From Rhizophagus irregularis (taxonomy: Eukaryota; Glomeromycota; Glomeromycetes; Glomerales; Glomeraceae), in NCBI RefSeq assembly GCF_026210795.1, contig NC_089452.1, forward strand, positions 620,001-684,000: 64,000 nt of DNA. The letters are read 5' to 3'. Positions 9,527 through 19,016 of the stretch are shown in pieces. The position numbers and the translations under genes were made by a program. The notes under the pieces are model-generated. The model was not told the origin of the DNA and searched no databases. It saw only the letters and a list, made by a program, of their open reading frames with translations. Numbering within the stretch: the stretch's first letter is position 1; each line of letters begins with the position of its first letter.

Positions 9527-12500
9527 TTACAAAGGTAATGGAGTTGATGCTATTTGTTCTAGTCGCTCATATTCTTCAATCATTGATTGATCTGTAATAA
9601 ATGCAGAAGGATTTAAAGCTGCAATATAAACATTTGACCAGTTTGGACACCTACTTAATGCGACATATGCTTGACCTGCTGAGAATATTTGATTATCTAA
9701 GAATAAGGATACTTTATATAAGGTTAAACCCTGTGTTTTGTGAACGGTAAGAGCATATGAATTTTGTAGGGGAAATTGGCATCTACTTGAAGGTTTACCA
9801 TCAACAAAAAATGTTGCAGTATCTCTTTTAATGATTATATCCACAATACCACCTACTACACTAAATGCTACTCTAACTTCTAATTTTTCCAAGTCAACAT
9901 CAGTTATTATACCTATTGTACCATTACAAATTTTATGCTCTGCTAAATCATTTTTGAGGTACATTACTCGAATTCCTTGTTGTAAACGTACATAATTAGG
10001 ATAATTGGTTTTGCTTTTAAATAATTTTTTTGATTCATCAGGATTATATGATTCACCATTAATAAAGTCAACTGCGGAATTAATTAAAAACTTATTTTGG
10101 TTAATTGGAAGCATGTTGCAAATCATATTATTAATTCGGTTTGCTGTTTCTTTGTATCCTACAATATTTGTTATATCAAGTGTTGTGTGAAGTGATTTCT
10201 GGTCAAACTCTGCAGCTTTTTGATATAAGAAATTCCAAGTGTTTAGAGTCATTTTGCCCATTCTAATCTCTTGTAATGCATTGAAATATCGTGGATCTTG
10301 ACCTTGACGTTGTGGCTCTTTCAAGAATAATGGATAGAACAATTTCCATTCTGATGACTTGTATACAGGCAATCCAGTTACTGGAGGTAATTGTGCCAAA
10401 TCTCCAACTATAATTACATTTAATCCTCCAAATGCAATTGTTGTTTGTTGTATAACAGAAAACATTTCTGAAATAAAACTAAGAAGTGCGGCAGATACCA
10501 TTGAAATTTCATCTATGATTAAAGTGTCAATCTGTTGCAAATTTTTGAAAAATTCATAATCATGAAATGCTAAGGTTTGAAATCCATTTTGCATTTCACG
10601 AATTCTCAATGCTGAATGGATTGTCTGACCTCCAATATTCTGTGACGCCACACCAGTTGGGGCTAATAATAAGTATTTTGATCTTTTATTTTTAAGATCA
10701 TTAACAATTAAATTAATAATAAAAGACTTTCCTGTTCCACCAGGTCCTGTAATAAAAAAGTATGGGTATTTATTTCTTTGTGTTTTAGGACCTAGAATGT
10801 TTTTAATAGTAGAAAGTACATGTAGTTGATCATTAGGAAGATTAAGAGTAGAGCATTGTGGAAGAATTGGTGGATTGATTCGTAAAGAAGTAAGTTGTAT
10901 ATTAATTAGTTCTGAAGTTGAAGGTGGAATGATATCTTGTAAATTATTTAATAATGTGTCTAATGTTTGACTGAATTGAGCATCTAATTTTAATTGTTGT
11001 GTTCGTAAATACTCTTGTGTGATTTCTTGAATTGTTTCATGTAATTCAGGATGGAGAAATAACCAATGTTCTCTATATGTTTGAAATGTGCTAAGTAATT
11101 CTTCCTCACTTCTACAAGAAAGTTCAAGCAATAATTTTTGATAAAAATAGTATTCACCATCTTGTAATTTTAAATAACGAAATCTAACTAATCTGGGAGT
11201 AGTTCTTTTAACAACAAAATTATTTAATAAATCTGAGTGAATTTGACGTATTGTTGTCTTTGGTCGGGATTTTGTTATTTCATAATGTTTAAAATAATTT
11301 GGATATGTTAAATTATTAAATTCATCTCCCAATGGTCGATTAAAATATTTTTCTATATGATCCTTCCAATAAGGATCATCATTATTATCAATTAAATAAA
11401 TTGAACGAATTGCTTTTTGCCTACTTGTAGGTGGATCAGTTGTGAGATATTCAACAGCACATGAAGAATTACATATCACTTCACCTAATATCAGAAACAT
11501 TAATTCCATTGAACCTAGCCTTCTAGCTATTATATGTTCCCTGAATTTATCACCTTCTTTTATATTAAAAACGTGAGTTGGCTCAGATTTAGATATATAT
11601 TTTGATAAATATCTAGCTAATCCACGTGAACTTACATACTGAATGTTCATATGGGCATCCCATATCATTAAAGTTTCAGGATGATATGGAACAACCCATT
11701 GATCTTCAGGCTTAATACATTTATATATATACCTGTGAGTATTTTCATCATAATATGTAGTCAAAGAGAAAGGGCGGGAAAATCCCTTTTTACAAGTATG
11801 TCCAGGCGCAGCTTGACCTCCACATTTTGCACTACAGACATGGATTTGATGTTTTTTTACTTTTGTATATAAATCAAATTCAGTATTTGGATCTGGCAAA
11901 TCAGATCTTATGAGATTTTCAGAAATCATTTGTTGTATAGTTTTTGAAACCCAATATATGCCATGCATATGTGCAGCACCCCGATTTTGGAATTCAATTC
12001 TTTCAAAAAAGTGAATCAATTCAGCCCATCTTGAATGTTCAGGACTTTTCCAAACATGTTTTTTTAATTGTTGTAAACGATGAATAAAATGTAATGTAGT
12101 GTGCAATGGTCTGTTGGTTGGGATTGTATCATGATTGTCTGTTACTCTTAGGATTTTATGTAAGTGCGTCCAATGGCTTTCTGCCATGGTAAGAGTAACA
12201 AATAGCGATGGTAATCCATATTCTGATATCATTGTATTTACATGTAATTCTTTTTCATGAAAGTATGTGTCACCAGTACGAATGAAAGTAGGTAATGTTG
12301 TAGTTATAGATTCATTAATGATATGTCCATTTGTATAGGAGGATCTTTGAATAAGTTCAGCAGCAGTTGGTGGGCGATGTATTCTATCAGTTTGTTTTTG
12401 TTTCCATAGTCTTTGGTTATTTTGGTGATTTCGAATCTTTTCAAGTTGTAAGTATGACCAAGCTAACCATTTATGATGAAGTCTGAATCGGGAATCAATA

Positions 12501-13642
12501 TTAAGTACTCTTTGTTTAATGTATTTAGAATATGTTTCTTCACGTACTGTATTGTTATTAGATATAATATCATGATAATGTCCTTTGCCATCAGGAAAAA
12601 GGTCAGGAAATAACAATGGTTCTAAATTTGAATCCTTCACAGATAGAGGAAGTAATGTATTTTCAGGTGTTCTTACAAAACCTGCCATTAAATGTGTATA
12701 ATGAAAGTCCTCATTATGAACTTCATTATTAAAATTAGTATTTGGGACTATAATATCATTATGTAAAAATGGTGGAGCTGAATCATCATTTGGTATGTGA
12801 AATGCTTTAGGGAAAGGATTTGCCATATCTGTGCCAGGTAAATCTAAGAGACGTGAATAAGGTCTTAAAAAGGGGTTATGCAATTTTAACCAGTTTGCTG
12901 CTGTAACCAATGTGTTATCTAACCAAGTATTATTTGAATTTAAATCCATGTTATCTTCAAGATATGCGCCAACCATTCCAGAATATAATATTAAAGAACG
13001 TGTATTTTTTGAAAAATTCATTGTACCAGTTAAGGTTCTATATTCTGAATATATAGCACTGTTTGCAGAATTTCTACCTAAAGAACAATGCATAAATACT
13101 GGAGATAAATACATTCTTCTGCCTAAAGGTACAGCTTTTATTTCATTAGGAACAGGGTAAAGGAAAGGAAATGCATATCTAGTTGAAGGTTTTTTACAAG
13201 ATAAACATACAGCAATACGATTTGGAGGTCTAGTATGAAATGTTAATAGTGAATCAAATGGTTTTTCAGGATATGCTTGTAAAAGGGGATAAGGAAAATT
13301 TTCATTATAAGGGAGCCATTCACATTTTTCAGGATACATGAGGCGTCCACAAAATGCACAAGGAGCACAAATAAATTGATTTAATATATTTGTTTCAAAT
13401 GTATTTAATAGTTTATTAAACTTTTGACTTGGTATCCAAGGATTGGTTGGTATGTACCTTTGGTTATCAATGGTAGAAAATCTTGAAGTGTATGAAGTAT
13501 TTAATATATTACCATTTTGAAGAGCTTGTAATTGATTTTGTAATTGTCTTAGCATATTCTCAGAATTATCTTGATAATTTAATTGTGGTTGAGATGATAG
13601 ATTAATATCAAAAATATAATGTTGAAAAATATGATAAGACAT
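9527..13642 (-). CDS. Helitron Rep/helicase (RepHel) protein
   Basis: The 1371-residue protein is uninterrupted. An N-terminal Cys-rich part (CAPCAFCGRLMYPEKC and CLSCKKPS) suggests zinc binding. The Helitron-like N domain and HUH Rep nuclease follow. The metal-binding His motif is at about residue 555 (GAAHMHGIYW) and the two catalytic-type Tyr are in YLSKYISK at about 676. A PIF1-family SF1B helicase fills the C-terminal third: Walker A GPGGTGKS near 965, Walker B LIIDEIS near 1041, then GDLAQLPPVTG, a VHKTQGLTL motif and the C-terminal YVALSRCPNW. It nicks and unwinds DNA for rolling-circle transposition. Length and domain order are normal for an autonomous Helitron. All catalytic motifs are present, so it may be active. 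Confidence 0.93.
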   Translation of the reverse strand: MSYHIFQHYIFDINLSSQPQLNYQDNSENMLRQLQNQLQALQNGNILNTSYTSRFSTIDNQRYIPTNPWIPSQKFNKLLNTFETNILNQFICAPCAFCGRLMYPEKCEWLPYNENFPYPLLQAYPEKPFDSLLTFHTRPPNRIAVCLSCKKPSTRYAFPFLYPVPNEIKAVPLGRRMYLSPVFMHCSLGRNSANSAIYSEYRTLTGTMNFSKNTRSLILYSGMVGAYLEDNMDLNSNNTWLDNTLVTAANWLKLHNPFLRPYSRLLDLPGTDMANPFPKAFHIPNDDSAPPFLHNDIIVPNTNFNNEVHNEDFHYTHLMAGFVRTPENTLLPLSVKDSNLEPLLFPDLFPDGKGHYHDIISNNNTVREETYSKYIKQRVLNIDSRFRLHHKWLAWSYLQLEKIRNHQNNQRLWKQKQTDRIHRPPTAAELIQRSSYTNGHIINESITTTLPTFIRTGDTYFHEKELHVNTMISEYGLPSLFVTLTMAESHWTHLHKILRVTDNHDTIPTNRPLHTTLHFIHRLQQLKKHVWKSPEHSRWAELIHFFERIEFQNRGAAHMHGIYWVSKTIQQMISENLIRSDLPDPNTEFDLYTKVKKHQIHVCSAKCGGQAAPGHTCKKGFSRPFSLTTYYDENTHRYIYKCIKPEDQWVVPYHPETLMIWDAHMNIQYVSSRGLARYLSKYISKSEPTHVFNIKEGDKFREHIIARRLGSMELMFLILGEVICNSSCAVEYLTTDPPTSRQKAIRSIYLIDNNDDPYWKDHIEKYFNRPLGDEFNNLTYPNYFKHYEITKSRPKTTIRQIHSDLLNNFVVKRTTPRLVRFRYLKLQDGEYYFYQKLLLELSCRSEEELLSTFQTYREHWLFLHPELHETIQEITQEYLRTQQLKLDAQFSQTLDTLLNNLQDIIPPSTSELINIQLTSLRINPPILPQCSTLNLPNDQLHVLSTIKNILGPKTQRNKYPYFFITGPGGTGKSFIINLIVNDLKNKRSKYLLLAPTGVASQNIGGQTIHSALRIREMQNGFQTLAFHDYEFFKNLQQIDTLIIDEISMVSAALLSFISEMFSVIQQTTIAFGGLNVIIVGDLAQLPPVTGLPVYKSSEWKLFYPLFLKEPQRQGQDPRYFNALQEIRMGKMTLNTWNFLYQKAAEFDQKSLHTTLDITNIVGYKETANRINNMICNMLPINQNKFLINSAVDFINGESYNPDESKKLFKSKTNYPNYVRLQQGIRVMYLKNDLAEHKICNGTIGIITDVDLEKLEVRVAFSVVGGIVDIIIKRDTATFFVDGKPSSRCQFPLQNSYALTVHKTQGLTLYKVSLFLDNQIFSAGQAYVALSRCPNWSNVYIAALNPSAFITDQSMIEEYERLEQIASTPLPL

Positions 13643-14263
13643 AATTAAAAGTTGGTTTTTTTATTTTTTTATTGTAAAATAATGATAAATTGTTCGTAAA
13701 AGAAAATTTATGAAAAAGTGATTTATTTAAATATTTATAACATTTTATTTATTTACTTTATTTTGACTAATTTTTTTCCATACTGCTACGTATTTTTGAT
13801 AATTCTTTATACAATTTAATAATAATTGATTGTTTTATAATTTATCACTTTTATTATGACTACATTTTTTTAATAATCTCGCGATAATATTTTTCAAATT
13901 TTGGTTTATCAAATATATTAACTAAAATAGGTTAGTGTTATAATTTGTATAAAGTAACAGATGTATATTGTTAATCAGTGTTACATAATAAATGATTTAA
14001 TGATTGTCACACATAAAAAATAAATGATTTAATGATTGTCGTACACATAGTAAATAATAGATGATTTAACAATTATTATATAAAATAGAAATTTTATTTA
14101 TTTGAACGTAAAACAATAATAAGAGATATACAAAATATTAAAAAAAAGTATTATAGTTAATAGAAAAATAGTAAATTTCTTTATGAATAGATGAATAAAA
14201 AATAATAGAATATAAAGTAATATAATGTTTTTTAAAATGTTATAATATATTATTAAATTATTT
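13643..14263. other. Spacer between the two Helitron genes
   Basis: Very AT-rich. It holds a short tandem repeat at about 13985-14070 built on AAATGATTTAATGATTGTC. The Rep/helicase start codon is at 13642, so its promoter should lie here. No TATA element stands out from the background. Confidence 0.4.
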
Positions 14264-15357
14264 TTATTTGGATTTACGTTTTGAATGGGAAGGTTTTCTG
14301 CCTCTTTTTTTCCTCGAGTTGGCTGAAAATGGTATAATCATTAGTAATTAATTTTGAAATATATGTTAAATAAAGTTAAAATTTTTTATTACCGTTTTGT
14401 CATCATGTGTAACATTAGTAACATCACTATCATTTTCAGATGATCTGTCATCATCATGATCATTAGTTTTTTCAATATTTTCATTTTGATCATCAAGTAT
14501 ATTAGTAGCAATATCTGCTAATTTCATTACTTTATTTGGTTCAAATGGCTTTTGAATATTACGTTTAGTTGATTCTGGTATTCTCTGTTCTTGATGAATA
14601 AGGTGTGCATTGTTTGTTTGTGTTGTTGAGGATTCAGATGTTGTAGTATTTAACCATGGTAAAGACGTTGATTTATTAGAAGGTACTTGAGATTGACCTT
14701 TTAAAAAAGAAAAATTATGTAATTCAAGATATAATTTATTGTCAACTAAAGTTATTTCCCCTGAAAAAAATAGACTAGATCCACGTCTTATGTTTGTGGT
14801 TTGATTTTTAAGACGGGATTCAAGGGGATGAAAAATTGTAATAGGTATTTCAACAATTTTATCCTTAGATAAATAATCACTAATAAGACAATCAATTTTT
14901 ACTCCATGGTTAGAAATTATAGGAACATCAGCTGCTAACCCAACTGCTGTAATATAGATAGGATGAACAGGTAAATCAGTTGGTTTTATATCAAGAATTC
15001 TTGCTGCAGTTATAATGAGCTATTTATTTTTATGTATAACAAATATTTTAAATATTTAGTTTTTTAATAAATAAAAAGTGGATTAAAAAAAAAAGAAAAA
15101 ATATTTACATCAATTTCATTATTATTTCCCAACGAAAATTTACAATTATTTACTGATAGAACTTGGCCATTTGTTAGTTTTGGAATATAACATGGTATTG
15201 AAGGATCAATTGGATAAAAAATAGTTATGTTAAACGTTTGTATTGAATCATTTTCATTTAATCTTGTTATGCCAGTTGCAGAACCAATAAAGAAATTTGG
15301 TGCAGTAGATTCTTTATAATTTGAAATATATAAGATTGTGGAAAGTTGAGCTGGCAT
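14264..15357 (-). CDS. Predicted tandem OB-fold (ssDNA-binding-like) protein of the Helitron
   Basis: This is a gene with at least two exons. Exon 1 is 15357-15109 (83 codons, ATG start), donor GTAAAT. Exon 2 is 15019-14393 (209 codons, phase 0), donor GTAATA. A third exon begins near 14322 after TTTTCAG. One frame of that exon gives a basic AT-hook-like tail (KKRGRKPSHSKRKSK) ending at 14264, but this frame does not match the phase of exon 2, so the last junction is unresolved. The protein shows two similar beta-rich modules, residues ~5-90 (FFIGSATGITRL, IPKLTNGQVLSVNNCKF) and ~105-200 (IYITAVGLAADVPI, RGSSLFFSGEITL), as expected for tandem OB folds. An acidic Ser/Asn/Asp-rich tail follows. 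It lies upstream of the Rep/helicase on the same strand. RPA-like proteins are known in some plant and animal Helitrons, so an ssDNA-binding helper role is inferred. Confidence 0.55.
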
Positions 15358-15829
15358 TTTTGTTATAGATAAAAAAAAATTAACACAAACGTTTTTTTTT
15401 ATAGCCTTTATATAAGTTTTTTTTTATTGAAACAGTTGGGAAATTTTATTTTATTGTACGTAAAAATATTTAAATTTTATGAGAAATTTTTTTGGGAATT
15501 TTTTTAATATGTGAAATGTTTATGTATAATAAAATTTTGTTTAATTGTTTAAAAGTTAAATTAGACAAATATATAATAAATTTATTAGTAATTGTTTTGG
15601 GATTTTGTTGATTAGCTAATGAATTTTCAAATGACAAAAAATATTTGTAAATTTTTCATCATTTAATTATTATATAAATAAAAATAAAATAAAATAAAAT
15701 AATTTTTTTTTATTAAATAAAAAATAAAAAAATATTGAATAATACTGTATGATACGTTTTTTCATAAAGATTAACAAAAAAATTGATAGATAAATAATAA
15801 TTGAATAAGATTGAAACTTTTGTTTACGT
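15358..15829. other. AT-rich region upstream of the OB-fold gene
   Basis: No gene is seen. It probably holds the OB-fold gene promoter and possibly part of the Helitron 5' region. Confidence 0.35.
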
Positions 15830-16840
15830 AAATCATCAAATTCAATTTATTGCCGTAAAAATCTAAATTTTAATTGGTTAATTTAAAATAGTTGTTATTC
15901 TATGGTAAATATTTAATAATAATTTATTGTATATTGTATAACAAAAAATAAAAATACTTTATTCGGTAAAGTAATTTTTTTTAAAAAAAAAACCCACAAA
16001 ATTGATAAATCAAGTGACATTTTAAAAATTTCTTACGTAGATCATCATTTCAATTTACTTACGAAAAAAATAAAATTTAAAGATCATTTATTTAAATTTT
16101 TTTTAAAATCATTTAAAATTTTATGTTAATTTAATAAAAATAATTTATTATATCTATTGTACAAAAAAATTAAAAAATATATCTATTGAAAATAATTTTC
16201 TTTTTAAATAAAAAACCCCCAAATTAATAAATCAAGTGACATTTTTACGTAGATCATTAAAAATTTCAATTTACGAAAAAAAAAAACATTAAAAATCTTC
16301 TATTAAATTTTTTTAAAATTATTGTCAAAATTTTGTTAATTTAATAAAAATAATTTATTATATTTATTATACAAAAAAAATTAAAAAATATACTTATTGA
16401 AAGTAATTTTCTTTTTTTAAATAGAAACTAAAATTAATAAATGAAGTGAAAGTTTCTTACGTAGATCATTAAAAATTTCAATTTACTTACGAAAAAAATA
16501 AAATTAAAGACCTTTTATTAATTTTTTTTAATAAAATTACAGTCAAAAATTTATGTTTAATTTAATAAAAATTATTTATTGCATCTATTGTACAACAAAA
16601 ATTAAAAAATATATCTATTAAAAGTAAATTTCTTTTTTTTAAAAAAAAGTAAAAAAATAAATTTAATTTTTTGTATGAATTTTTTCTTGAAACTTTAACA
16701 ATAATATTTAATTTATTGATTAATAAAAATAATCATTATACGAAAAAAAAAATATATACATTTATTTTTGTTAAAATTAACTTGAAAAAAAACAAAAGAA
16801 AAAAAAATTTTATGTACGCAGATCATCAAAAATTGAAATT
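15830..16840. repeat. AT-rich satellite, about five units of roughly 210 bp
   Basis: The landmark TTACGTAGATCATYA followed by TTTCAATTTACTTACGAAAA recurs at about 15830, 16035, 16245, 16459 and 16812. Between landmarks are conserved blocks such as TTAATTTAATAAAAATAATT and GTACAAAAAAATTAAAAAAT. Spacing is near 210 bp except for the last interval, which is longer. The units are diverged. The array may belong to the Helitron 5' part. Confidence 0.65.
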
Positions 16841-17117
16841 TGCCGTGTGTCTTATTTTTTGATGGTTCAACTTAACTTACAACAAAAGTGGCACAGGAAG
16901 CCCTAAATCGCAATTTTATTCTTTTGATGTCAAAGAAGCATAAGCATATGCATATGCATTATGATTATGATTATGAATTGTCTACACCAACTCGTACTTG
17001 TACTCGTGATCTAATCATAAAGCATAATGCATTAAGTATTATTTATAAAACGCAACTCAAATTTTTATCTGAGCTTTTCCAAAATTGATCAAAAAACATA
17101 TCAACTCTTGACGATCA

Positions 17118-17279
17118 TTTACAACACTATCCAAATTAAGCGGAAAAATGGATAAATTTGGAAATGATCTGATCAATTCAACCTCTCTTCTACGCTAATT
17201 TACAACACTATCCAAATTAAGCGGAAAAATGGATAAATTTGGAAATGATCTGATCAATTCAACCTCTCTTCTACGCTAA
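17118..17279. repeat. Perfect two-copy tandem duplication, 81-bp period
   Basis: Units 17118-17198 and 17199-17279 appear identical and end directly at the first copy of the LINE target site. Each contains CAACACTATCCAAATTAAGC and GATCAATTCAACCTCTCTTC. Identity over 81 bp implies a very recent duplication, or an artefact of assembly. Confidence 0.8.
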
Positions 17280-17297
17280 TATTATAGTACAAGAAAA
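17278..17297 (+). repeat. LINE target-site copy 1
   Basis: AATATTATAGTACAAGAAAA, also found at 18893 and 26938. It is the left target duplication of the 1.6-kb non-coding LINE. Confidence 0.85.
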
Positions 17298-18892
17298 AAA
17301 AAAACTCTTTCTCCTTCCTTTACATACCAAAAATTTTTGAAGAACACATATGCCTTTGCTGGGGCTTAAAATGACTCGAAATTTTATAAAAATTTTTTAG
17401 AAAAATATAAATTTATTTTTTTACATTCTTTTTACTTGTTCTTGTGTTTTATATGGTTGTAAAGTATTCTGTTAAGAGTTGTCCCTTTTTTGTAAACCTA
17501 AACTCTTTCTTTTATTTCTTGTTTTTTATGATAGCGCAGTTTTTAAGCCAGTTGTTGGTAGCAATAGTTTTTTTGTAAAAGAAAAAACTTTATAGTATTT
17601 TGATAATATACGAAAAATAATTTCCACACATATGCAGTGGGCCCTTTTACTTGGCTTAAGAATACTAGTGTGTTATACTAGTTAATTTATTTTGACGCTT
17701 AGTTCGAAAATTACAAAAAACAATTTTACAAGTTTATTTAGAAAGAGGCATTTTAGTTTTATTAGATTTTTTTTCTTTTAAAACTTTATGTATTTATTGA
17801 AATGTTTAATATTTTATATTTTACATTTGAAATTTTTTATATTTTCCCTTTTTTTTTCTTTGTTAAAGAATATTGTCTTTCTTTCATGGGAAAATTTTCT
17901 GGAGTATACACGTGACCTTGATGATCAATAAATATTTTAGGCAATTTCCTGTCGTGTATTTCATTGAAAAATTGAAAATCAAAGCAATATTGTTTGCCGA
18001 TCGAGATTTATTAGTAGATCGAAAATTGAAGATCAACCAATAGTTTTTGTTGATCGAGATTTATTAGTAGTCAAATATGAAATTTTATCATGTGTTTGTT
18101 TTAAGTTTTGGATCATATTTTTATTACGTCTTTATGGAAAATTATATATTTGATAGTTGATCCCGTTGGCTCTCAATAGGCTCTGTTCCCGTAAGTTCAC
18201 AGTAAGCTTTTATCGGATATTTTGCTGATCCCGTAGGCTCTCAGTTTTTTGAAAAATTATTTTTTGACAATGGTCCTGTATTTTTTCACTCGCATGTATT
18301 TTCAGTTTTATTTTTGAAAAATGATTTTTGATTTTTATTTTTAGAAATTTTAATTTGAAAACTTTATTTATAGTTTTCAGCCGTATTTACTGTTTTTGTA
18401 TACCTTTTTTTTATATGTATGCGGTTATTTTTTAAGAAAATTATTGGTAGCTTTTGAAAAATTTAAATGTCATGTGTTGTTATTTATCATATGACTTTTT
18501 TTTATAACAAATTATAGTAACATTTAGAAATTGGTGTTGTATTGTGTTTTATTTTATATAGTTTGTTACTTATGCATAGAAAAATTTTATTATTTCTATG
18601 TAGTTGTGGAGTATTTCAAGGTGTTGTGGTGGAAAAGTCTCTCATGGTTATTCACCAAAGGATGTACGAATAGTAGTATTGTTGCTTTTAGCTTTGTTAT
18701 TAGCAAATTTTAAGAACCTATTTGGGCAGGCATGATGGTAGATAGTTCCTTTGAACATAAAATCTTAAGTCACCAACTTTTCACTAGTTTTTATTCGATC
18801 TTGTTTAATAGCTAGAGTAATCATGATGTATAATTTGAGTTTTCAAATTTTTTTTTTAATAAAATTTTTCCTTTGTTATAAAAAAAAAAAAA
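17298..18892 (+). mobile_element. Non-coding 1.6-kb LINE-related retroelement
   Basis: Flanked by 20-bp target copies 1 and 2 and ending in poly(A) (about 18880-18894). Its last ~250 bp are related to the 3' end of the 8-kb LINE that follows: both have GTACGAATAGTAG or CATACGAATAGTAG, GAACCTATTTGGG, GGATGGTAGATAGTTC (GATGGTAGATAGTTCC here) and GAACATAAAATCTTAAGTC. There is no sizeable open frame, and the 5' part does not resemble the 8-kb LINE. It contains internal repeats (GATCCCGTNGGCTCTCA near 18160 and 18228; a GATCGARATTTATTAGTAG motif near 18000 and 18055). It is probably mobilised in trans by a LINE reverse transcriptase that recognises the shared 3' end (inference). Confidence 0.7.
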
Positions 18893-18912
18893 AATATTAT
18901 AGTACAAGAAAA
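18893..18912 (+). repeat. LINE target-site copy 2
   Basis: Same 20 bases as copies 1 and 3. It is shared between the two LINEs: right duplication of the first and left duplication of the second. Confidence 0.85.
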
Positions 18913-19016
18913 TAAAACTTCTTCTTCTTTGTATTCAAGACCATTTTTACTGCGGAATTTTTAAAGGAAAAAGTTCAATTTTAAGAGTAAGTTTATTAAG
19001 TTTTAACTTGTTCGAG

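Larger units (their letters stand above)
9106..15357 (-). mobile_element. Helitron (minimum extent; 5' end not located)
   Basis: The element lies on the minus strand. Its 3' end is placed at 9106: read on the minus strand, a hairpin is followed after 14 bases by CTAG and then T. This is the CTRR-terminus plus subterminal hairpin expected of Helitrons, which insert between A and T without target duplication. The element contains the Rep/helicase gene at 9527-13642 and probably the OB-fold gene at 14264-15357. The 5' terminus (TC on the minus strand) should lie to the right of 15357 but I could not fix it. The satellite at 15830-16840 may be part of it. Confidence 0.7.
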
